Below are positions 58,879 through 64,000 of a DNA stretch of 64,000 nucleotides, piece by piece (position 1 is the first letter of the stretch; each line of letters begins with the position of its first letter). Made by a program: the position numbers and the translations under genes. The stretch is from the NCBI GenBank assembly GCA_021297895.1, contig JAJTHN010000025.1:1-64000 (forward strand), given 5' to 3'. The notes under the pieces are model-generated. The model was not told the origin of the DNA. It did no database searches and saw only the letters and a program-made list of their open reading frames with translations. Origin of the DNA: Phycisphaeraceae bacterium. Its GTDB lineage: Bacteria; Planctomycetota; Phycisphaerae; Phycisphaerales; UBA1924.

Positions 58879-59556
58879 TCAGCGGCGGCGACGGGTGGCA
58901 ACCAGCCCACCCAGACCCAGCACGGCCATCGCGCCCGGCGTCGGGATCACGCTGAACGGCACGAGCTGATCCTGACGGGTCGGGTGCGTCAGGGCGGAGA
59001 GCACGATCATCGGGCCGGTGCCGTTGAGGGCATCGAGCCACGACTGGGCCAGGGCCGCGGTGCCGGTGGGCGCGCTGGTGACCTGGAACGAGTCGGCCGA
59101 CAGGCTCACGCCGTTGTCGTAAACGATCTCCCAGACGGCCAACTGGAACGCGGCGTGCTGCTGGTTGTTCCCGGAGACGAGCCCGGCGAAGAAGCGGCCG
59201 TACAGCTCGCTGAGCAGGGCGGCCTTGATCACGCCCGCCGGGGCGGTGTTCGGGGCAAGCTCCGGCGCGACGACGTTGAACGTGACGATGTTGCCGCCGC
59301 CGATGTTTTGGTCGACTTCGATGCAGAAGGTCTTGAACTGCTCGGCGCCGCCCTTGATCCCGCCGCCGGTGCTGGTCCAGTTCATGAGACCCGCGGCGAC
59401 ATTCTGGGTGTTCGCGCCGGCGTTGAGGGTGATGGTGACGTCCTGCTTGGGGCCGACGCTGTTGAACTGCGCCGACTGGGTCAGCGCCATCGCCGAGGTC
59501 GAGGACAGGGCCAGGCCGGCAACAGAAAACAGACCGATAGTCAAGAAACGGGACAT
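58879..59556 (-). CDS. secreted protein with PEP-CTERM tail
   Basis: 225 residues from ATG 59556, with AGGAGAG about 8 bases upstream. Signal peptide MSRFLTIGLFSVAGLALSSTSAMA. The mature domain contains FCIEVDQNIGGGNIVTFNVV, a single Cys, AAFQLAVWEIVYDNGVSLSAD and GTAALAQSWLDAL, resembling the PEP-CTERM-associated 'VWEI' type of surface proteins. It ends IPTPGAMAVLGLGGLVATRRRR, a clear exosortase sorting signal. The long 5' region (434 bases) suggests regulated expression. Confidence 0.85.
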   Translation of the reverse strand: MSRFLTIGLFSVAGLALSSTSAMALTQSAQFNSVGPKQDVTITLNAGANTQNVAAGLMNWTSTGGGIKGGAEQFKTFCIEVDQNIGGGNIVTFNVVAPELAPNTAPAGVIKAALLSELYGRFFAGLVSGNNQQHAAFQLAVWEIVYDNGVSLSADSFQVTSAPTGTAALAQSWLDALNGTGPMIVLSALTHPTRQDQLVPFSVIPTPGAMAVLGLGGLVATRRRR

Positions 59557-59990
59557 TGGGCAATCTCTCCTGCAACGTCGCACCCACCCCGCACCCCCGC
59601 CCATCCACGAGCCGTGGCGGTGAAAGCGTGAACAGCGACGATCGCCGACGATCGATCCGATGGATCGAGCGAGGACGAATGGTGAAGTTGGCCGGAGGAT
59701 CTCTCTCTCCCTCCGTGCGCGCCCCTTCGAGCACGCCGACACGGTATCCGAGAACTTCAAAAGATCGAGAAAACCCGCCTATTTGGCCGAAAAATCCCCG
59801 GCTTTCAGGGGGGAGTGTGACGCGCGAGTTGGAAGACTGGGCAACTTGGCGGCAAGGGGCTCACCCGTCCCCGGGCGGAGATCGACCCATTGCCGACCCA
59901 TCGCCGATCGATCGCCGTCGAGAGGGTCAAGACGCGGCGTGTCCGAAACCACGCCGATGATCGCCCGACCTGTGGCTACCATCGGTTTCC
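59557..59990. other. divergent intergenic region with AT-richer patch
   Basis: No gene is supported. From about 59740 to 59815 the sequence is AT-richer (runs of A and T within AAAAGATCGAGAAAA and CGAAAAATCCCC), a likely promoter and upstream-element zone for the PEP-CTERM gene on the minus strand. The right end serves the NuoG-like gene, whose ATG has no good ribosome-binding site. Confidence 0.45.
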
Positions 59991-61682
59991 ATGCCCAAGA
60001 TCACCATCAACGGTCGCGTCTGTGAGTTCAAGCCGGGCCAACTGATTCTTCAGGTGGCCAACGAGGCGACGATCGATGTGCCGCAGTACTGCTACCACGA
60101 CGGGCTGTCGGTCGTGGCCTCGTGCCGCATCTGCCTGGCCGAGGTTTGGATGCCCGATCCCAAGTCCGGCAAGCTTGCTCCGTACATGGGCGGCAAGCTC
60201 ATGCCCACCTGCCAGACCGCGTGCATGGATGGCATGGTCGTGTACACCGACAGCCCCAAGGCCGTGGCGAACCAGAAGGCGGTGATGGAGTATCTGCTCA
60301 TCAATCACCCGCTGGACTGCCCGGTTTGCGATCAGGCGGGCGAGTGCTACTTGCAGGACTACTCGTACGAGTACGGGCGCGGGCAGAGCCGATTCGAAGA
60401 GACCAAGGTCAAGAATCCCAAGAAGGATGTCGGTCCGAACATTTATCTGTACTCGGACCGTTGCATCATGTGCACGCGCTGCGTGCGCTTCACGCGAGAG
60501 GTCAGCGGCTCGGGGGAGTTGTGCGTGTCTGGCCGCGGCAACCGCGAGGAGATCGACGTCTTCCCGGGTCTTGCGCTGGATAACGAGCTGGCGGGCAACG
60601 TGGTGGATCTCTGCCCCGTCGGCGCCCTGCTGGACAAGGACTTTCTCTTTGCGCAGCGTGTCTGGTTCCTGAAGGAAACGCCGAGCATCGACGGTCTTAC
60701 CGCCAGCGGCGACAACATCTCGATTCATCACAACGACGGCAAGATCTACCGCTTCAAGCCGCGGACGAACATGAGCGTCAACAAGTGGTGGATCACCGAC
60801 GAGGTGCGCTTCGGCTGGCGCTTCGTGCACAGCGATCAGCGCCTCAGCGGGCCGACGCGCAAGCAGTTCGGCACCGCGGTGCTGGCCGAGTGGCCCCGGG
60901 CGATCAGCGAGGCGCACAGCGGTCTTCGGCATGTCGTCGCCGCGGGCAAGCGCATCGCGGTGATGGTCAGCCCCATGCTCTCGTGCGAGGATGCGTACTG
61001 GCTCGGGCGCGCGGCGCAGGCGATCGACCCCAAGGCGTTCCTGGCCGTGGGGCCGGTGCCGACGCAGGGCACCGACAAGGTCTTCCCCCCGGGCGCCAAG
61101 GCCGACGACGCCAAGGCGTTTGTCGTCAGCGCCGAGAAGGCGCCCAATGCGCGCGGGGTCCGGCGTGTGCTCGGCGCACTGAGCAAGGCCAGCGCCCACA
61201 ACGGCTACGTCGCGAGTTTCGAGCAGCTCATCGCGCAGTTGCGGTCGGGCGAGATCGGCGGCGTGATCATCACGGGCAACTACCCGACGGCATGGGCGAC
61301 GCGCGAACTCATGGATGCTCTGTCGGGCAAGTTCGTCGTCGTGCTCGACACGCTCACGAGCGAACTGGCCACGCGGGCCGATGTGCTGCTGCCCAGCGCC
61401 ACCTGGTGCGAGAAGGCCGGCACGTTCGAGAACTGGCGCGGCATGCTCCAGGCCTTCGAAGCGGCGACCCCCGTTCACGAGGGCGCTCGCCCCGAGGCGC
61501 AGATCGCGCTGGACCTGCTGCGTGCGGACGGGCGCGCCGATGTTCCCGCGCTGTTCAACGCGGCCGATACGCGTCGCCACGCGGCCGGCAGCCTTCCCGA
61601 ACTCTCGCCGCTGGTCAGCGACGTTCGCACGCCCAGCGTGAGCGTCGAGCAGAACGCGGACATGGAAGTCGTCGAGCTCTGA
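59991..61682 (+). CDS. nuoG: NADH-quinone oxidoreductase chain G-like protein
   Basis: 563 residues. N-terminal [2Fe-2S] ferredoxin-like domain with C34, C45, C48 and C74; the gap between C48 and C74 (25 residues) is longer than the usual 13. Next the His-Cys3 cluster site H106, C110, C113, C119 (NHPLDCPVCDQAGEC), then a [4Fe-4S] site C158, C161, C164, C208. The molybdopterin-type domain that follows is shortened (about 330 residues, with GNYPTAWATRE). Electron relay of complex I; the rest of nuo is not in the window, and the neighbours are unrelated. Could also be a soluble hydrogenase/formate dehydrogenase subunit. Confidence 0.85.
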   Translation: MPKITINGRVCEFKPGQLILQVANEATIDVPQYCYHDGLSVVASCRICLAEVWMPDPKSGKLAPYMGGKLMPTCQTACMDGMVVYTDSPKAVANQKAVMEYLLINHPLDCPVCDQAGECYLQDYSYEYGRGQSRFEETKVKNPKKDVGPNIYLYSDRCIMCTRCVRFTREVSGSGELCVSGRGNREEIDVFPGLALDNELAGNVVDLCPVGALLDKDFLFAQRVWFLKETPSIDGLTASGDNISIHHNDGKIYRFKPRTNMSVNKWWITDEVRFGWRFVHSDQRLSGPTRKQFGTAVLAEWPRAISEAHSGLRHVVAAGKRIAVMVSPMLSCEDAYWLGRAAQAIDPKAFLAVGPVPTQGTDKVFPPGAKADDAKAFVVSAEKAPNARGVRRVLGALSKASAHNGYVASFEQLIAQLRSGEIGGVIITGNYPTAWATRELMDALSGKFVVVLDTLTSELATRADVLLPSATWCEKAGTFENWRGMLQAFEAATPVHEGARPEAQIALDLLRADGRADVPALFNAADTRRHAAGSLPELSPLVSDVRTPSVSVEQNADMEVVEL

Positions 61683-61757
61683 GCGGCCGGTCGCGGCCCC
61701 TCAGATCAATCGCCGCGGGCCCGAGCGCGGGCCCCTGCGCGTGCCAACGATTCCGCC

Positions 61758-63101
61758 ATGACCCTCGATGCCCGTCTGCGCCCGTCGTTGTCCGCAATGC
61801 CCGAGGACCTCGGCTCGCCCGCGGCACGCCAGCGTCTGCATGATGTTGTTGATCTGATGCGCGACATGTCCGCGTCGACGGATCCCAAGATTGTCGTCGA
61901 GCGGTACGGCGCGCGTGCGCGGACGTTGTTCCAGAACGACGGGCTGGTCTCGATCAGCCGTCGCGACATGCCGCCGGGAACGCTGAGGATCACACGCTTC
62001 AGCGGGTGGGACACGGCTCCCGACCCGTGGAAGGAGCGCGACCGCCAGCCGGTGATCACAGGCGGCGTACTGGTCGACTTGCTCTACGCGGACCGGCCGA
62101 CACTGATCAACGACTTTCGCTGCCCGCCGGATGATCCCGCGTACGAGTTCCTCAGCAAGGCGCGTGCGATCGCGGCGATCCCGCATTACGACGGCGGCGT
62201 CGGGCTGAACATGGTCGTGTCCTTCCGTCACGAGCCCCACACGATGGACCCGGAGAAGTTCCCGGAGTTCGTCTGGATGAGCAATCTGTTCGGACGAAGC
62301 GTCAAGTCGCTCGTGCTGGCGCGCCAGGTCAGCGAGGCGCACGACGCTCTGGACCGTGAGGCCAGGGTCGTCGCGGACATTCAGCGGGCGCTGCTGCCGG
62401 CCAAGGTGCCCGATGTTCCGGGCCTTCGCTTTGCGACGTACTACCAGACCAGCAAGAACGCCGGCGGCGATTACTTCGACTTCTTCGACCTGCCCGACGG
62501 ACGCGTCGGGCTGCTGATCGCCGATGTGTCGGGACACGGCACGCCCGCCGCGGTGCTCATGGCGATCATGCACGCGATCGCGCATGTCGGTCGCAACGAG
62601 CCGGGTGAGCCGGGGAAGATGCTCTCATCGATCAACGATGAACTCACCTCGCGATACACCGCCAGCGAGAGCATCGGCGGGATGTTCGTCACCGCGTTTT
62701 ACGGCGTGTACGACCCGCGCGGCCGGAGTCTGCGATTCGCCAGCGCCGGGCACAACCCGCCGCGGCTGCGCGTCGGCTTCGCCGGAACGCGCGGGCCGGT
62801 GCTGAATCTCGACCAGGCGCGGGGCCTTCCGCTTGGGGTCGTGGGCGGGTGGACATACGAGGACTTCCGCGTGGAACTGGATGCGGGCGACGCGATCGTC
62901 TTCTACACCGATGGAATCACCGAGGCCTTCAACGCGCGGCGCGAGATGTACGGCACGGAGCGCATGGACGCGATCCTCGCCCACGGGCACGCCGATGCGC
63001 AGGCGCTGCTGAAGGCGCTCCTTGATGACGTCGCCCGGTTCACCGGCGAAACCCCGCCCAACGACGACCGCACGATCATCGTCGCCACCGCGCACCCGTG
63101 A
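61758..63101 (+). CDS. RsbU-like PP2C phosphatase with GAF-type sensor
   Basis: 447 residues. Residues 1-190: sensor domain of GAF-like pattern (VVERYGARARTLFQNDGLVSISRRD, then IAAIPHYDGGVGLNMVVSF). Residues 200-447: SpoIIE/RsbU PP2C phosphatase with AGGDYFDFF, LIADVSGHGTPAAVLMA, ASAGHNPPRLR, and FYTDGITEAFNAR; metal ligands are present. Such enzymes dephosphorylate anti-sigma antagonists in stress pathways. No antagonist or kinase is next to it, but an ECF/anti-sigma pair lies 3.7 kb upstream. Confidence 0.9.
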   Translation: MTLDARLRPSLSAMPEDLGSPAARQRLHDVVDLMRDMSASTDPKIVVERYGARARTLFQNDGLVSISRRDMPPGTLRITRFSGWDTAPDPWKERDRQPVITGGVLVDLLYADRPTLINDFRCPPDDPAYEFLSKARAIAAIPHYDGGVGLNMVVSFRHEPHTMDPEKFPEFVWMSNLFGRSVKSLVLARQVSEAHDALDREARVVADIQRALLPAKVPDVPGLRFATYYQTSKNAGGDYFDFFDLPDGRVGLLIADVSGHGTPAAVLMAIMHAIAHVGRNEPGEPGKMLSSINDELTSRYTASESIGGMFVTAFYGVYDPRGRSLRFASAGHNPPRLRVGFAGTRGPVLNLDQARGLPLGVVGGWTYEDFRVELDAGDAIVFYTDGITEAFNARREMYGTERMDAILAHGHADAQALLKALLDDVARFTGETPPNDDRTIIVATAHP

Positions 63102-63113
63102 GCGATCGCACGC

Positions 63114-64000
63114 ATGCCGCGCTACAAACTCACCATCGCCTATGACGGCACCGACTTTGTCGGGTGGCAGAAGCAGGAGCCGCTGGACGCGCAGAACGCG
63201 ATCGTGCCCGGCGTGACCGCGTACACGAGCCAGACGCCGATGATCGAGTCGACGCGTCCCGGGCGCGTGGCGCTGCGGAGCGTCCAGGGTGTCGTGGAGC
63301 GGGCGGTCAGCGAGACGGTGCGAGAGCCGGTGGAACTCGTCGGCGCCAGCCGGACCGACAGCGGTGTGCACGCGCGCGGGCAGGTGGCCGCGTTCACGTG
63401 CGGGCCGTATGAGGGCGTGATGGCGGAGGAGCGGGCGGCGCGCCCGGGCGTGCTGCCGGGCGCGGGCTGGCCGGTCGAGCGCGGGGCCGATCGGCTGCTG
63501 CTGGCGATCAACTCGCGATTGCCCGATGACATCGTCGTGCTCGCGTGCGAGGTCGTGCATCCCGAGTTCGACCCCATCGGCGATGTAATCAGCAAGGGCT
63601 ACTCGTACGCGTTCCACGTCTCGCGTTCGCGGCCGCTGTGGGACCGGCGCTTTGTGCACCACATCTGGCACCCGCGAGGGCTGGATGTTGGCGCTATGGA
63701 CCGCGCGGCGCAGGCGCTCGTGGGCGAGCACGACTTCGCGGCCTTCGCCGCGGCGGGGCACGGCAGGCTGAGCACGGTGCGAACGATTCACGAGCTGCGC
63801 GTCCGGGCCGTGGAGCCGTTGGCCGGGACGGGTAGTTCCGGCGGGTTCACCCGGGCGGAAGGAGCGGCGGTGGTGGGGGGCTTGGCGGCGGGGGGCTTGG
63901 CGGGGGGGGGCGACGGCGCGCAGGCGGAGCGTATCGTGCTCTCGATCAGCGGCAGCGGTTTTCTGTGGAACATGGTGCGGATCATCGCGGGCACGCTGAT
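63114..64000 (+). CDS. truA: tRNA pseudouridine(38-40) synthase, 3' end cut by window edge
   Basis: Partial: 295 codons to the window edge, no stop reached. MPRYKLTIAYDGTDFVGWQKQ is the classic N-terminus; catalytic Asp in GASRTDSGVHARGQ; the DISKGYSYAF-like segment SKGYSYAFHVS; GEHDFAAFAAAG; and SGSGFLWNMVRIIAGTL near the edge. About 120 residues more than usual before that point: an insertion of about 35 residues after WQKQEP, another between FTCGPY and LLAINSRLP, and a Gly/Ala-rich one (about 245-270). All are read in one open frame. Confidence 0.93.
   Translation, partial: MPRYKLTIAYDGTDFVGWQKQEPLDAQNAIVPGVTAYTSQTPMIESTRPGRVALRSVQGVVERAVSETVREPVELVGASRTDSGVHARGQVAAFTCGPYEGVMAEERAARPGVLPGAGWPVERGADRLLLAINSRLPDDIVVLACEVVHPEFDPIGDVISKGYSYAFHVSRSRPLWDRRFVHHIWHPRGLDVGAMDRAAQALVGEHDFAAFAAAGHGRLSTVRTIHELRVRAVEPLAGTGSSGGFTRAEGAAVVGGLAAGGLAGGGDGAQAERIVLSISGSGFLWNMVRIIAGTL

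Overview
The window is about 68% G+C, densely coded on both strands, and has no tRNA, rRNA, CRISPR array or insertion sequence that I can recognise. The best lineage guess is a planctomycete of the Phycisphaerae/Phycisphaerales type. Reasons seen in the sequence: two secreted proteins end in the two-repeat, Cys-bracketed 'GC-type dockerin' tail common in that group; two others end in short PEP-CTERM-like tails (VPAPG/IPTPG, hydrophobic stretch, poly-Arg); one membrane protein ends in the CGYD-type zinc ribbon frequent in planctomycetes; there is a collagen-like secreted protein; and the omega-like RNA polymerase subunit lies beside coaC. This is inference from family knowledge, not a database match.

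Layout. 0-6 kb: accC, a secreted SxxK hydrolase, a PEP-CTERM-like protein, pheA. 5.6-11 kb: a minus-strand unit dus > BshC-like protein > periplasmic binding lipoprotein, opposite a plus-strand lipoprotein and a BshB1-type deacetylase. 11-18.3 kb: mgtE overlapping a KAP-like membrane P-loop NTPase, a zinc-ribbon membrane protein, thrC, a cobalamin-binding-type protein. 18.5-25.4 kb: a type II/IV secretin and its GspE/PilB ATPase, then dnaX with a complete programmed -1 frameshift signal. 25.5-32 kb: second SxxK hydrolase, kbl-type acyltransferase, two small unknowns, dtd, an MCE protein and its ABC ATPase. 32-39 kb: collagen-like and dockerin-bearing secreted proteins with a strong terminator, a globin-like protein, proB, a CoA/omega neighbourhood and an 850-bp gene-poor stretch. 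39-45 kb: rpoZ, coaC, purB overlapped by a degenerate HepT-like gene, then amt-glnB. 45-53 kb: a large secreted esterase/peptidase, a DUF4230-like/membrane pair, a multidomain metzincin protease, alr. 54-64 kb: DEAD-box helicase, M42-type peptidase, ECF sigma/anti-sigma pair, PEP-CTERM protein, NuoG-like protein, RsbU-like phosphatase, and truA running off the end.

Most genes are ordinary housekeeping genes, but many carry unusual extra parts: a Cys4 insertion in ThrC, a ~85-residue insertion in Dus, a basic Gly loop in PheA, a C-terminal domain on Amt, a C-terminal tail on MgtE. The strongest non-gene signal is the dnaX frameshift cassette (A7 slippery run, 4-nt spacer, stem-loop, upstream GGAG), which joins two reading frames into gamma- and tau-sized products. 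Operon structure is compact, with several ATGA/GTGA overlaps (mgtE/KAP-like, the 34.7-kb membrane protein/proB, BshC-like/lipoprotein, DUF4230-like/membrane protein, sigma/anti-sigma). Start sites were chosen from visible ribosome-binding sites and family alignment from memory; no search was run.
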